Positions 6,657 to 17,213 are shown, numbered from the stretch's first letter. The stretch is 64,000 nucleotides of DNA from JANLUX01 sp031366005 (GCA_031366005.1 JANLZB010000076.1:62001-126000); one strand, 5' to 3'. The notes: generated by a model from the letters alone, not told the origin. Program-made: numbers and translations.

Positions 6657-8210
6657 TCACTTCTCGCAAAAAATTTCCATCCTTTTTTCGGAAGAACGAT
6701 AGACCGGTTTAAAATAATTTTCAATTTCTTTATTGGAAATCAATGTTGACGAATCATTGAATGAATCCTGCCATTGCCAGCGTATGATGTAGTTTATTTT
6801 AAATGATTTTCCCTGCTCATATTTTTTCAATTCAAATAAAGGACGATTGCTTTTTCCGCATGTTCCCATATTATTAAATACATCAGATGATTTCCATCTT
6901 ACCAATGAGTTTGGCGATAATGCTTCATTATTATCGAGCACTATAATATTTCTTTCAGCACTCAGATAAAGCGGGAAATTATACTGAAGCCAGTTTTCAG
7001 TAGCGTTCAATGGTATCACCACACTGTTATCACGGATGTATTTAGCACCTGAATACAATTCTCTCAGCTCAGCATCATAAGCTTTGGATGCGTTTAATTG
7101 ATTCCATGATGCGGAAATAACAATTATTAAAATAGCGAGATTTTTTATCAGCGTTAAAGCAAAGTTGAATTGTACACAATCAGCAACCATCATTATAAAA
7201 AGTATTGCAAGCAACATCATCCTGATATTGATGTATCCTCCGGCAAAAAATTCATAAGGCAACACGAAATATAAAACAGCACAACTGATGATCATTATTA
7301 AAATGGCAGGCAAATATTTTTTATCAAGTCGAAATGATTTTGAAGCAATGCCTGCAATCATTAAAGCAAGTGTTAAAATTTCAATACCCATGATGTTATA
7401 TTTTTCAATGTCATTGTTATAGGTGATAAGGGCGGTCATATTTCTTAATCGTTCTAACAATTCATCGGTATCAAGATATTTCATGATGGTGGCACTGGAT
7501 GCTTTTTGAGCAAACAGTATGGTGAGTAAAACAACAGGTAAAGTTGATAACAATATGAACCTTATACGTTTGATATGATGTAATAAAGAATATTGATTTC
7601 TGTTTCTGAAAATTATGATTGTCTCATTTATAAAAATGAAAAGTATAATTGCTGCAAATCCAAACAGATGACTGAACCAGGTGAATAATAGTATAACTGA
7701 AAATACCACGTATTTTTTCAAAGTCCATGCATTTAAATTTTTCAGATAAAAGGCAATACAAATCATCATCATTCCAAGGCTGATTAGGAAACTGAAAAAA
7801 CCCATCACCAAAGGATAATTAAAAACGATTGTGAAAATCAAAAGTGGTTGTACTAATTTATTGCCTGTTAGTTGTCTTATTAAAATAAAATATCCTGTAC
7901 AAAAAATTGCAATCACCAGTGTGGTAATAATTTTCACAGTGAGTTGCGGGCTGAAAAAGTTTAATAAAAGCGAAAGCAATAGTTGAACAATACTGTTGGG
8001 AACAGGCCTCAGATTCAGTTCAAAAAACTGGTGATAGATACTTTGATCATTAAAAAGCAATTGGTTAAAAACATTCGCACAATATAAATGTGCAGCACCA
8101 TCACCTGTGTGAAACCATTCAACATTCCATACCGGAACCAGGAGGCAGGTGAATAGTATTAAACAGAAAATAAATTGCATTTGATTTTGCCGGAATTTGT
8201 TTATCAACAT
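6657..8210 (-). CDS. multi-pass membrane protein, GT-C glycosyltransferase-like
   Basis: This 517-residue protein has about eleven hydrophobic segments. The first loop after the leading helix contains WFHTGDGAAHLYCANVF. An acidic residue pair in the first extracytoplasmic loop is typical of GT-C enzymes that use lipid-linked sugars. The C-terminal third is a soluble domain. No specific family is recognised, and there are no glycan genes adjacent. It ends 85 bp from the convergent hydrolase gene; the gap carries degenerate ACGAAT phrases. Confidence 0.5.
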   Translation of the reverse strand: MLINKFRQNQMQFIFCLILFTCLLVPVWNVEWFHTGDGAAHLYCANVFNQLLFNDQSIYHQFFELNLRPVPNSIVQLLLSLLLNFFSPQLTVKIITTLVIAIFCTGYFILIRQLTGNKLVQPLLIFTIVFNYPLVMGFFSFLISLGMMMICIAFYLKNLNAWTLKKYVVFSVILLFTWFSHLFGFAAIILFIFINETIIIFRNRNQYSLLHHIKRIRFILLSTLPVVLLTILFAQKASSATIMKYLDTDELLERLRNMTALITYNNDIEKYNIMGIEILTLALMIAGIASKSFRLDKKYLPAILIMIISCAVLYFVLPYEFFAGGYINIRMMLLAILFIMMVADCVQFNFALTLIKNLAILIIVISASWNQLNASKAYDAELRELYSGAKYIRDNSVVIPLNATENWLQYNFPLYLSAERNIIVLDNNEALSPNSLVRWKSSDVFNNMGTCGKSNRPLFELKKYEQGKSFKINYIIRWQWQDSFNDSSTLISNKEIENYFKPVYRSSEKRMEIFCEK

Positions 8211-8449
8211 GATGGCTGAAAAATAAAGTAAAATTCAGAGAAGAAAATAAATTCAGTGTCGTTATAACTCAAGCCATTTTTATTAGATTGTTTATAACTT
8301 TTTTGTCATTGAAAACACGACATAAGAAATTAAGAGGAACACCATTGTCAGGTATTGGTTCTTCATTTGAAAAATGCTGATAACTTCTGCACAATGTTTA
8401 CTGAACGGACAGTTCAACTTCTTACTTTTCACCTTTATAAATAGAGTTA

Positions 8450-11400
8450 ATGAGAGTTCTTAAACTAATGTTTGTACTACTGATTTTTTCATGCTTAAAA
8501 GTGCATGCTCAGTATGTAAACATTCCTGACACTAATTTCAGAAATTGGATCAAAAGCTTGTCTTATAATGCAATTTCAGAAAGTGGTGAATTTGATACCA
8601 CCAATCGCATTGTTACGCACTTTACAAAAGTAAATCTTGATCCAGGCATTCAGGACTTAGAAGGTATTCAATATTTTGACAGTCTCCGGGTTTTAACAGG
8701 TTCAGGAAACGGCATTTTGAAAATTGCAACCATGCCACCGTTACTGGAAGAAATAAGTTTTGAAAATTATTTTATTGATACCTTAAATATTTCTGCGCCA
8801 GCTTTAAGAAAGTTGAGTTGTAGAAATTGCCATATTCAGGTGGTAAATATTTTACCTCCTTTGGTGATGGATGCTGATCTGTCAGAAAATTTAATTGACA
8901 CACTTAATATTTTCTCATCATCTGCTTTGCAAAATCTTAATGTTTCTAAAAATCAAATCAGGTATATACAAACTCTACCGCCCACTTTAAATTATATTGA
9001 CATCAGTTATAATCAACTCACATTATTAAACAATTTATCTTTTTATTTGAAACAAATCAATGCAAGCGCTAACCAGTTGCAGGTGATTGACTCGTTAAAC
9101 CAAAGCCTTGAAAGATTGATAGCAGATTCAAATGCAATTACTGATGTACCGCAAAATATTCCTTCAACACTTGCTTATCTCTCTCTGAATTTTAACAATA
9201 TTGATTCTGTAATTTCCCTACCATCATCACTTGATTCTATTTCATTAAAAAATAATAACCTGAGTTTTTTACAATCCATTAGTGATTCATTAACATATAT
9301 TGATATCAGCAATAATCCTGTTTCAACAGTGCCTGATTTAAAAAATCTTGTTCAGTTGAATTGCAATTACACCAGTATAAGTTGCCTGCCACGTTTGCCT
9401 CAATCTTTACAAGTGTTAAATGCAGAAGGATCAGCCATTGCTTGTATTCCAAATCTTCCTACATACCTGAATCAAAATTTTCCACTGTGTATTATTCCGT
9501 TTTCTTATTCTGAAAATCAAGTGGCGGGCTCCAGTTGCACAGATGATACATTAACAGCCTTAATACCCGGAGCAAGTTATTGGTGGAATACGGGTGATAC
9601 TACTGCATATATTGATTCTGCCTGCCGTGACCTTTACCATTGTGAGATAATCACCAATGAAAATTGTTTTTATGCCGATGATGTTGATTTAACGCTTCCT
9701 CTAACTATTTCAAAATGCATAGAGTTCGATTGTTATCACTGTTTGAAATATGCAAGAGTGAAAGTGGATGGAGGAACACCACCTTATAATTATTCATGGT
9801 CCATATTTAATTCTCCTGATACCAGTCTTACCGGTGCTTTTTTATCACATCAATGTGCTGGTTCTAATAATGATATTGAGTATGAAGTAACAGTTACCGA
9901 TGCACTTAATGATTCTGTTGAAGAAACTATTTACATCGGGCCCTCATTTGATTTATCAGGTACTGGTGGTTTTTATGATGTGCAAAATCCTACCTGCAAT
10001 AAAGTAAGTGATGGACATATTTATGATGTGGTAAGTTGTCCAAATAATACGTGTATGATAAATCTTTTCTGGCAGAATAATTTGTCTGCAGGAACATATT
10101 CCTATTATGATATTGATTTTTGTAATCCTATAATAAATACCACTGTCCTGACCACTACTGATGTTTGTTACACCACTCAGTTGGAAAAACCGCAATGTGG
10201 AGTATGTAACGGAACCATTACCATGCACAGTGATGCTGTTAATTTCTATGAAGTAAATATTTATGATACACTTGGAAATTTTTATGAGTCAGGTCAGTTA
10301 TGTGCAGAGATAATGTATGTGTGTGAATTTTTTATTGATGATGGGCAGAATATAAAATATATAGAAACTGATACAATCATTTTTCATGACTCATCATGCA
10401 CTCCTGTTTTTCCCGGTGATGCCAATCATGATGGCATTGCCAATAATCTCGATTTATTATCCATTGGTATTGCGTATGGTGATAGCGGACTTGCCAGAGT
10501 TGATACATCTCTTACATGGTTAGCTCATTATGCAGGTGACTGGATCAATAGTTTTGCAAATGGCATTAATCACAAGCATGCAGACAGTAATGGTGATGCT
10601 TTGATTAATGACGCGGATACCAACGCAATAATTTTAAACTACTCGCAAACGAATAACGGGATTACTCCTGTGACTTATCTTGCTAATATTCCAACATTAA
10701 ATTTTGCGTTTCCGGATACTTTATTGCCTGATAATATTTATAATTTACCACTCACATTGGGCAATGCATTGGATTCAGCTTTTGATTTATATGGTTTGGC
10801 TTTTTCAATAGGATATGATAATACACTAATAGAACCAAGTTATTTACAATTAAAGATTGACAGCAGCTGGTTCGGTATTAATGGTTCAGATCAGATCAGT
10901 TTCCAGGTTAATGATACCAATGCCGGAATTATGGACGTTGCAATAACACGTATTGATCACACAAACCGTACAGGGGCTGGTGAAATTGGTGTACTTCAAT
11001 TTAAAACAAAAAAGTTTTTAACGCCAAGTGAATTATATCTAATCACCGAAAACATAACCGGTATATCTAACACTGAGTCTTATCTTTCAATAAATGGCTC
11101 TGTTGATTCTGCATTGTTACAATCGGTTGTTTGCGCTATGAATGTTACTGCGAGTTCTTCCAACTCCTGTAGCAATTGGTGTGGAGGTTCAATTCAGTTA
11201 CAGGTGAATGATCCTGCCGGTGATTTACATTATGACTGGAGCAATTCTGTTTTTGATACTTCGCATTGTATTCCCGCATTGCCTGATATTAACGAGCTTA
11301 ACAATCTTCCATCTGGAAATTATCAATGCATTATTACTGATGCATACGGTTGTGTTTCTACTGCCTCATTAACTGTATTAACTGAAGAGAATAGTTTAGT

Positions 11401-12406
11401 TGCAAATTCCAATTATCAATTGGAGGGTTGTTCAAGCTGCAATGGATTTATTGATCTTACAGTGACAGGTGGATACTCTCCTTATAATTATGACTGGAGT
11501 AATTCTTTTGCTATCGGAAGTAATCCTGATACTGTAGAAGATCTTACAGGATTGTGTTTTTACTTTAATGTTTTTAGTTGCCTGATAAATGATAGCATTG
11601 GTTGTTCTCAACAATATTATCTCGAAGGCCCTAATTGTGGTTTTAATTATCAGATTGATATTACTGATGAAACCTGTGCCGGTAATAATGATGGAAGCTT
11701 TTCTATTTCAGGTTTCAACTGGCCAACATTCTGTCCGTTTGGATATTTATACAATGGAAATAGCGGTATTGTAGATGCAAGTGCAGCAGTTGACTTTAAT
11801 AATCTTGGTGCAGGCACTTATCCTGTCACACTAATTTCACCTAATACCTGTGATACCGCTTTTGCACAAGTGGTAATTGAGCACCTGCCTGAGCCGTCAA
11901 TTCAGTTACAGTCAATTCTCCCGCATTGCGGATTGTGTGACGGATCAACCACAGTATTTATTGATGGCGACACTTCAGGAACATTCATGGATTTCTGGTG
12001 GGCTTTAAGTAATAGTCATTCAACTACTGATTCCGGCTTTTGCGCTGCAACAGATTATGAATATTATTTTGTTGATCTCAACAATTGTTTTTATTCAGGA
12101 ATAGTGAATTTGATTTGTGATAGTTTAATCATCAATAGTGTTAATTTGCACAATAACAGTTTAAACAAGTTAAGCGTTATTCCCAATCCAAATAATGGAA
12201 CATTTATTTTATTGATGTCAAAGCCATGTAGTGAGCGCTCTTCATTGGAAATTTATAACTCTTTAGGTGAATGTGTGATGCGCGAAATCATAGTTGCAAA
12301 CAGCAGCCAGGTATCAGTGGATAAAAATAATTTGTCTTCAGGATTATATTTATGCCGCTTAATTTCTGGCGATAGGGTAGAGCAGGTAAGTTTTGTAAAA
12401 GAGTAG
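8450..12406 (+). CDS. giant secreted LRR / SprB-repeat / dockerin-like T9SS protein
   Basis: This is a 1318-residue secreted protein. A signal peptide (LKLMFVLLIFSCLKVHAQ) is followed by about 15 short leucine-rich repeats (residues about 60-335, pattern LP.SL..I.L..N.L). Cysteine-rich SprB-like segments follow (GGTPPYNYSWS, GGYSPYNYDWSNS, WCGGSIQLQV). Near residues 653-725 two dockerin-type calcium loops occur (DANHDGIANNLDLLSIG and DSNGDALINDADTNAIIL), next to a cohesin-like segment (FDLYGLAFSIGYD...IGVLQFKT). The protein ends in a type A T9SS domain (VIPNPNNGTFIL...SSGLYLCRL). It is probably a cell-surface adhesin or scaffold. The 239-bp divergent gap upstream shows nothing distinctive. 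Confidence 0.85.
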   Translation: MRVLKLMFVLLIFSCLKVHAQYVNIPDTNFRNWIKSLSYNAISESGEFDTTNRIVTHFTKVNLDPGIQDLEGIQYFDSLRVLTGSGNGILKIATMPPLLEEISFENYFIDTLNISAPALRKLSCRNCHIQVVNILPPLVMDADLSENLIDTLNIFSSSALQNLNVSKNQIRYIQTLPPTLNYIDISYNQLTLLNNLSFYLKQINASANQLQVIDSLNQSLERLIADSNAITDVPQNIPSTLAYLSLNFNNIDSVISLPSSLDSISLKNNNLSFLQSISDSLTYIDISNNPVSTVPDLKNLVQLNCNYTSISCLPRLPQSLQVLNAEGSAIACIPNLPTYLNQNFPLCIIPFSYSENQVAGSSCTDDTLTALIPGASYWWNTGDTTAYIDSACRDLYHCEIITNENCFYADDVDLTLPLTISKCIEFDCYHCLKYARVKVDGGTPPYNYSWSIFNSPDTSLTGAFLSHQCAGSNNDIEYEVTVTDALNDSVEETIYIGPSFDLSGTGGFYDVQNPTCNKVSDGHIYDVVSCPNNTCMINLFWQNNLSAGTYSYYDIDFCNPIINTTVLTTTDVCYTTQLEKPQCGVCNGTITMHSDAVNFYEVNIYDTLGNFYESGQLCAEIMYVCEFFIDDGQNIKYIETDTIIFHDSSCTPVFPGDANHDGIANNLDLLSIGIAYGDSGLARVDTSLTWLAHYAGDWINSFANGINHKHADSNGDALINDADTNAIILNYSQTNNGITPVTYLANIPTLNFAFPDTLLPDNIYNLPLTLGNALDSAFDLYGLAFSIGYDNTLIEPSYLQLKIDSSWFGINGSDQISFQVNDTNAGIMDVAITRIDHTNRTGAGEIGVLQFKTKKFLTPSELYLITENITGISNTESYLSINGSVDSALLQSVVCAMNVTASSSNSCSNWCGGSIQLQVNDPAGDLHYDWSNSVFDTSHCIPALPDINELNNLPSGNYQCIITDAYGCVSTASLTVLTEENSLVANSNYQLEGCSSCNGFIDLTVTGGYSPYNYDWSNSFAIGSNPDTVEDLTGLCFYFNVFSCLINDSIGCSQQYYLEGPNCGFNYQIDITDETCAGNNDGSFSISGFNWPTFCPFGYLYNGNSGIVDASAAVDFNNLGAGTYPVTLISPNTCDTAFAQVVIEHLPEPSIQLQSILPHCGLCDGSTTVFIDGDTSGTFMDFWWALSNSHSTTDSGFCAATDYEYYFVDLNNCFYSGIVNLICDSLIINSVNLHNNSLNKLSVIPNPNNGTFILLMSKPCSERSSLEIYNSLGECVMREIIVANSSQVSVDKNNLSSGLYLCRLISGDRVEQVSFVKE

Positions 12407-12451
12407 ATTCATTATTAATGATATAAGACTTTTACTGAAGTGGATACTTTT

Positions 12452-13159
12452 TTATTCAATATCATTTAAATATATATTCATTTTACCTAACATATCGTCA
12501 GTGGATAATTTGATATAATATTTAAGCACCTCATAGTACATTGATTTGCTAATGGCACGATTAATTTCATTTTTGTTTCCATAAATTTTCTTCAGTTCTT
12601 TATCCATCACCTCCATATGAAGACTAAAAATGGAGTTAGGGTTTATGATTTCAAATCTATTAATAAATAAAATGTAATCGCACTTCGATACGTTTACAGC
12701 TTCCTTTAAAATTTTATACCCGTTAGTCGTTAAATCGCATCCATAATAATTGTTGTGGTATGAATTTATTGAGGTTCCTCTAACATTTTGAATATTCTTT
12801 ACCGAACTATCTTTAAAGTTAAAGTAAAAGCAATTCCACTTTTTTATTTTATAGATGCTATCTGTCAAAACAGCGGAATTATTAAATTCTTTTAAATAGT
12901 AAATCGAATAATTTTTAAATAAACCTGTCAGTGTCTTATCAATAATATTAACAACATACTCTTTGATTGAATCGGGATGTACATGGTTATATTTTAAATT
13001 TCTTTCTACTAACGGAGAGAACTTGATATTGTTTACTGAAATTGGAACGATTAATAAACTTTTCTTTTGCTGAGCAAAAACACATGATGGTAAAGTTGCA
13101 AACGAGCAAACGAATATTACTAATAAAGAAATCGCGGGATAATTTCTCTTTTTAAACAA
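12452..13159 (-). CDS. secreted hypothetical protein
   Basis: This 235-residue protein has an N-terminal signal peptide (AISLLVIFVCSFATLPSCVFAQ). The mature part is mixed alpha/beta without a domain I recognise; a central stretch reads CDYILFINRFEI. It lies 5 bp downstream of the DUF4878-like lipoprotein gene on the same strand and is probably co-transcribed with it. Confidence 0.6.
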   Translation of the reverse strand: MFKKRNYPAISLLVIFVCSFATLPSCVFAQQKKSLLIVPISVNNIKFSPLVERNLKYNHVHPDSIKEYVVNIIDKTLTGLFKNYSIYYLKEFNNSAVLTDSIYKIKKWNCFYFNFKDSSVKNIQNVRGTSINSYHNNYYGCDLTTNGYKILKEAVNVSKCDYILFINRFEIINPNSIFSLHMEVMDKELKKIYGNKNEINRAISKSMYYEVLKYYIKLSTDDMLGKMNIYLNDIE

Positions 13160-13164
13160 GCTGT

Positions 13165-13593
13165 TTATGGATTTTCGGTTGATTTTAATCTCATTTCATT
13201 TCCGAAGCGTGCATCTTCTTTAGTGAGTACTACCCGCCATTGTTTTTCTTTTTCACCAGCCACACTCACTTTTTTCAGCATCAGCTTTTGTTCAGTAGGA
13301 TTACCTGCTTCTTTAAAATAAACAGTTGCTTTATCACCGGCAATTTCTTCACTCGTAATTTCGATGGGCAGCATTTCAATAGCCGGTTCATTATTTTCTT
13401 TGCTGATACGTTCAAGCACTTGCAGCAGCTTCACAGTTTCTTTCGTGCTGTATTTTTTTGCTTCTTCAAAATCATGCTTTTGAAATGCATCTAAAAATTC
13501 TTTGGCAACAGGACGTGGTGAATTAGAAGAGGAACAGGCAATGAAAAAAAAAGAGAGAAGAAATAAATTACGTGTAAGCAGGTTAAAATTCAT
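13165..13593 (-). CDS. DUF4878-like lipoprotein
   Basis: This 142-residue protein has a lipoprotein signal (LFLLSFFFIAC, lipobox cysteine near residue 20). An NTF2-like DUF4878 core follows: PVAKEFLDAFQKHDFEEAKK, then a DKATVYFKEAG strand. Proteins of this class sit on the periplasmic side of a membrane; function is unknown. The start overlaps the end of the YiiX-like gene by 11 bp, indicating translational coupling. Confidence 0.75.
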   Translation of the reverse strand: MNFNLLTRNLFLLSFFFIACSSSNSPRPVAKEFLDAFQKHDFEEAKKYSTKETVKLLQVLERISKENNEPAIEMLPIEITSEEIAGDKATVYFKEAGNPTEQKLMLKKVSVAGEKEKQWRVVLTKEDARFGNEMRLKSTENP

Positions 13594-14209
13594 TTTTATA
13601 AAGAAGCTTGCAATGTGTATTCAAATATAAATTATCAGGTGCAATGTAAGTATAACCTGCAACAGTTGTTTCCGGAATAAAATGTTTTTCAATAACAGCT
13701 TTACTTAATGTTTTTGCAATCCATTCGCTACAATACATGGAAGAGTCAGTGGCAAGATCAAAATCTGAATCGAAGGAAATCAATTCGTTTTTAGAAGAGG
13801 AAATAATACTGTCAAGTTTATTTTGTTCTTCTGTGTTTAACTGGTAACGGTAAAAAGCATAAGCAGTACATTTTTCATTTGCGATAAAATCATGGAGTGC
13901 TTCCGTATGCAAACCACTGTTTTTATTATCATCAATAAAATGATAAACCAACCATTCATTATTTATTTTATATAAAAATCCTGCATGGGTAAATTTCCGC
14001 TCTTGCAATGAGCTGTTTCGGAAAACAAATGACAATAACCCTTTGCTGTTTCTTAAAACAAGATCACCGTTTTGCAATTTGAAATTATTTACATTGTGAC
14101 CGGATGAAGTATGCGCAATGCTTTCAGTAAACTGAAAATAGACAATCAGGTTAACGATAACTGTAAACAGCAGAAAGGAAAAATATAATGAATGAGGTTG
14201 CTTTCGCAT
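13583..14209 (-). CDS. YiiX/YebB-like permuted papain-fold (NlpC/P60-like) enzyme
   Basis: This is a 208-residue protein with an N-terminal membrane anchor (FSFLLFTVIVNLIVYF). The hydrolase core carries the YiiX pattern: LQNGDLVLRNS, a histidine in FTHAGFL and the catalytic-type cysteine in SMYCSEWIAKTL. The permuted order (His before Cys) separates it from classic NlpC/P60. Such enzymes act on amide bonds of peptidoglycan or lipids; the substrate here is unknown. It begins 9 bp downstream of argS on the same strand. Confidence 0.75.
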   Translation of the reverse strand: MRKQPHSLYFSFLLFTVIVNLIVYFQFTESIAHTSSGHNVNNFKLQNGDLVLRNSKGLLSFVFRNSSLQERKFTHAGFLYKINNEWLVYHFIDDNKNSGLHTEALHDFIANEKCTAYAFYRYQLNTEEQNKLDSIISSSKNELISFDSDFDLATDSSMYCSEWIAKTLSKAVIEKHFIPETTVAGYTYIAPDNLYLNTHCKLLYKNEF

Positions 14210-14218
14210 AATTTGTGT

Positions 14219-16027
14219 TTACATTCTTTCAGGAACTTCGATTCCTAAAAGTGACATTCCGGATTTTATTACACGCGCTGTTTGATGAGATAAATACAAC
14301 CTAAATAAGCTGGTTTCAACATGTGCATCATCCACCACTGGATGTTCATGATAAAACTGGTTAAATGTTTTTGCAAGTTCATAAACATGATTGGCAATCC
14401 GTGACGGATTATGCTTTTCCGCAGCTTCGTCCACCATATCGGGGTAACCCAATATAAGTTTTACCAGTTCTTTTTCTTTTGCAACAATGTTGCTGTAAGC
14501 TACAGGATTAAACTGTGAAAAATTATCCAATGAAGGATATTGGTTTGCTTTGCGCATTACAGAACATATCCGTGCATAAGTATATTGAATAAACGGTCCG
14601 GTGTTACCATTGAAATCAATGGACTCTGCCGGATTAAATAACATCCGTTTTTCAGGATCCACTTTTAAAATAAAATATTTGAGCGCACCTAAAGCAATAG
14701 TTCTGTACAATGCTTCTGCTTCTGCTGACTCAAAGTCATCAATCTTTCCTAATTCTTTGGTAATACGTTTTGCTTCACTGATCATTTCTGCAACGAGGTC
14801 ATCTGCATCTACAACGGTTCCCTCTCTTGATTTCATTTTACCGCTCGGTAAGTCAACCATACCGTAAGAAAGGTGTACGAGGTTTTCCCAATAGCTTATA
14901 TTTAATTTCTTTGCGATTGCACGCAACACTTTAAAATGATATTCCTGTTCGTTACCCACCACATAAATTAAAGATGAGAACGGTGACTGTTTGTAACGCT
15001 GTTGAACAGTTCCCAAATCCTGTGTGATATAAACGGAAGTACCATCAGCACGTAAAAGCAGTTTGTGATCTAAACCTGCATCTGTAAGATCAACCCACAC
15101 AGAGCCATCATCCTTACGATAAAAAATTCCTTTTTGCAAACCTTCATCAACAATTTTTTTGCCGAGCAGATAAGTTTGCGATTCGTAATCCATCTTATCA
15201 AAACCAACTCCTATTAATTTATAACTCTCTGCAAAACCATCATACACCCAACTGTTCATGGTTTGCCACAGTTCAATAGTGTCAGGATCGTTTGCTTCCC
15301 ATTTTCGTAATAATTCCTGTGCTTCTAATATGGAAGGGGCTTTTTTCTTTGCATCTTCTTCACTCATTCCTTCCTGAATAAGCTTTGCAATTTCATTCCG
15401 ATACATTTTATCAAACTCCACATAATACTTTCCCACAAAATGATCACCTTTCATTTTTTCACTCTGTGGTGTTGCACCATTTGCCAATTTTTTCCATGCC
15501 AGCATTGATTTGCAAATGTGAATTCCCCGGTCATTTACGAGACATACTTTGATGACTTTATGTCCTGCAGCTTTTAATATTTCAGAGATGGAATGACCAA
15601 TCAACACATTGCGCACATGACCAAGGTGCAAAGGTTTATTGGTGTTAGGAGAAGAATACTCCACCATCACCGGTGCATTCGTCTGTGGATTGTCCAGTTT
15701 TACTGAACCAAAATGTTCATCACTGCAATCCTCATGCAATACACTTAACCATGCTTTATTATTTATTACAATATTTAAAAATCCTTTTACAACATTGTAT
15801 TTTGTAACCGCAGCACAATGCTCAGTTAAAAATTCCCCGATTTCATTTCCTAAACTTTCAGGTGATGTAGAAGCAATTTTTGCAAGATTAAATAGCACAA
15901 CCGTTATATCGCCTTCAAAATCTTTTCGTGTTGGTTGTAACGAAATCTGATCCTGGTCAATTTTTAATTTATAACGATTTAGCAGCGCATCGGCTACACC
16001 GTTTTTTATTTCAGTTGAAAATAACAT
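14219..16027 (-). CDS. argS: arginyl-tRNA synthetase
   Basis: This 602-residue class I synthetase charges tRNA-Arg. The N-terminal additional domain (Arg_tRNA_synt_N) is followed by the HIGH-type motif (SSPNTNKPLHLGHVRN, near residue 130). The KMSKS equivalent is GKMKSREGTVV, as usual for the Bacteroidota form, and the helical DALR anticodon-binding domain ends in SLLGIEVPERM. Length is normal. It is the first gene of a likely operon with the YiiX-like and lipoprotein genes and lies 88 bp from the arginase gene across a large inverted repeat. Confidence 0.95.
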   Translation of the reverse strand: MLFSTEIKNGVADALLNRYKLKIDQDQISLQPTRKDFEGDITVVLFNLAKIASTSPESLGNEIGEFLTEHCAAVTKYNVVKGFLNIVINNKAWLSVLHEDCSDEHFGSVKLDNPQTNAPVMVEYSSPNTNKPLHLGHVRNVLIGHSISEILKAAGHKVIKVCLVNDRGIHICKSMLAWKKLANGATPQSEKMKGDHFVGKYYVEFDKMYRNEIAKLIQEGMSEEDAKKKAPSILEAQELLRKWEANDPDTIELWQTMNSWVYDGFAESYKLIGVGFDKMDYESQTYLLGKKIVDEGLQKGIFYRKDDGSVWVDLTDAGLDHKLLLRADGTSVYITQDLGTVQQRYKQSPFSSLIYVVGNEQEYHFKVLRAIAKKLNISYWENLVHLSYGMVDLPSGKMKSREGTVVDADDLVAEMISEAKRITKELGKIDDFESAEAEALYRTIALGALKYFILKVDPEKRMLFNPAESIDFNGNTGPFIQYTYARICSVMRKANQYPSLDNFSQFNPVAYSNIVAKEKELVKLILGYPDMVDEAAEKHNPSRIANHVYELAKTFNQFYHEHPVVDDAHVETSLFRLYLSHQTARVIKSGMSLLGIEVPERM

Positions 16028-16040
16028 AGTTACTTTTAAG

Positions 16041-16111
16041 GTTTACAGTTTTCGGTTTACGGTTTACAGTTTATCACTCAATCGAAAACTGCAAACTGTA
16101 AACCGAAAACT
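16041..16111. repeat. imperfect palindrome of GGTTTAC phrases
   Basis: The 14-bp arms AGTTTTCGGTTTAC (16047-16060) and GTAAACCGAAAACT (16098-16111) are perfect reverse complements, with further complementary phrases inside. It lies between arginase and argS. The same phrase (ACCGTAAACC) recurs at 61568-61605, so it is a dispersed intergenic repeat that can also form a strong hairpin. Confidence 0.65.
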
Positions 16112-16115
16112 CGCA

Positions 16116-17060
16116 TTATGATATCTGGCTTACTACACGTTGTAAAATTTCAAAAGTATTTTCAGCCATCAGGTTCTCTTTATCAAGTGTGGGGTTTACT
16201 TCTGCAATTTCAAAGCAACACACTTTTTCGTTTTGTATTAGCCGAACACATAAACTTCCTGCCTCTTTCTCTGTAATTCCATTTCTCACCGGTGTACCAG
16301 TTCCTTTTGAAATGGATGAATCCATACTGTCAACATCAAACGATACATAAATCAATTGGCAGCTATTGAGGTGTGCCAATGCATCACGCGCTATCTTTTC
16401 AACACCATTACGTTTAACATCATTTGTAGTAAATGTTCTTACTTTATTTTTTTTAATTAGAAAAGATTCTTCCGGTTCCACATCACGAACAGAGATATAA
16501 ACGAGATCGCTCCAGTTAACTTTAGGAGCAATGCCGCCCAGTTTCTTGAGTTTATTCCATAAATCAATCGTGTCTTTATCCGGTTTATTCATCCTGTTGG
16601 CAATATTATCTTCGTTTAATACTGCTGAAAGCGGCATTCCGTGTACGTTACCTGTAGGAGTAGTGTAAGGTGAATGGAGATCTGCATGTGCATCAATCCA
16701 TATCACACCGAGCCGTTGACGTGGATAAGCCATACGTATTCCGGCAATTGTACCTCCGGCTGTGCTGTGATCACCGGCAAGCACCAAAGGGAATTCCTTC
16801 GACTTTAAAGTTTCTCCTACGGTTTTTGCAAGCCGCTCATAAATATTCACAATTCCCCTTAACCTCTTTGCGTAAGGGCTTCCACCGGATTCAAAAAGGA
16901 GATTATTCTCCACTTTAATTTCTACTGAAGGGATTTTATTAAAGAGATTGCTTCCATAATCCAATGCTGCTATCTTAATGGCATCCGGACCCAGGCTTGC
17001 TCCCCGTGTTCCGGCACCAATCTCTGATTTAACTTCTATGATCTTTATTTTTTTCTGCAT
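16116..17060 (-). CDS. rocF: arginase family ureohydrolase
   Basis: This 314-residue enzyme is predicted to hydrolyse arginine to ornithine and urea. The di-manganese ligands are visible: the histidine of AGDHSTAGG, the aspartates and histidine of WIDAHADLHSP, and the aspartates of SFDVDSMD. The loop PTGNVHGMPLS matches the arginase substrate loop better than agmatinase. It lies upstream of argS on the same strand and divergent from arginine decarboxylase. Agmatinase remains an alternative. Confidence 0.8.
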   Translation of the reverse strand: MQKKIKIIEVKSEIGAGTRGASLGPDAIKIAALDYGSNLFNKIPSVEIKVENNLLFESGGSPYAKRLRGIVNIYERLAKTVGETLKSKEFPLVLAGDHSTAGGTIAGIRMAYPRQRLGVIWIDAHADLHSPYTTPTGNVHGMPLSAVLNEDNIANRMNKPDKDTIDLWNKLKKLGGIAPKVNWSDLVYISVRDVEPEESFLIKKNKVRTFTTNDVKRNGVEKIARDALAHLNSCQLIYVSFDVDSMDSSISKGTGTPVRNGITEKEAGSLCVRLIQNEKVCCFEIAEVNPTLDKENLMAENTFEILQRVVSQIS

Positions 17061-17167
17061 AAAATCTGGTTACTAATTAACGAATGCCTTACGAATATTA
17101 CGAATTTCAGCTTTATACTTAATTACTTTATCACTTCAATACCTTTTTATGTAACTGCCAACTTATC

Positions 17168-17175
17168 TACATTTG
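17168..17175 (+). promoter_or_regulatory. -7 promoter element (TACATTTG)
   Basis: TACATTTGC fits TAnnTTTG and lies 38 bp upstream of the ATG at 17214, in the 153-bp divergent gap between arginase and arginine decarboxylase. Confidence 0.5.
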
Positions 17176-17213
17176 CGCAAATTTATTAAAGTAACTCACT
17201 TACATAAGCTGAT

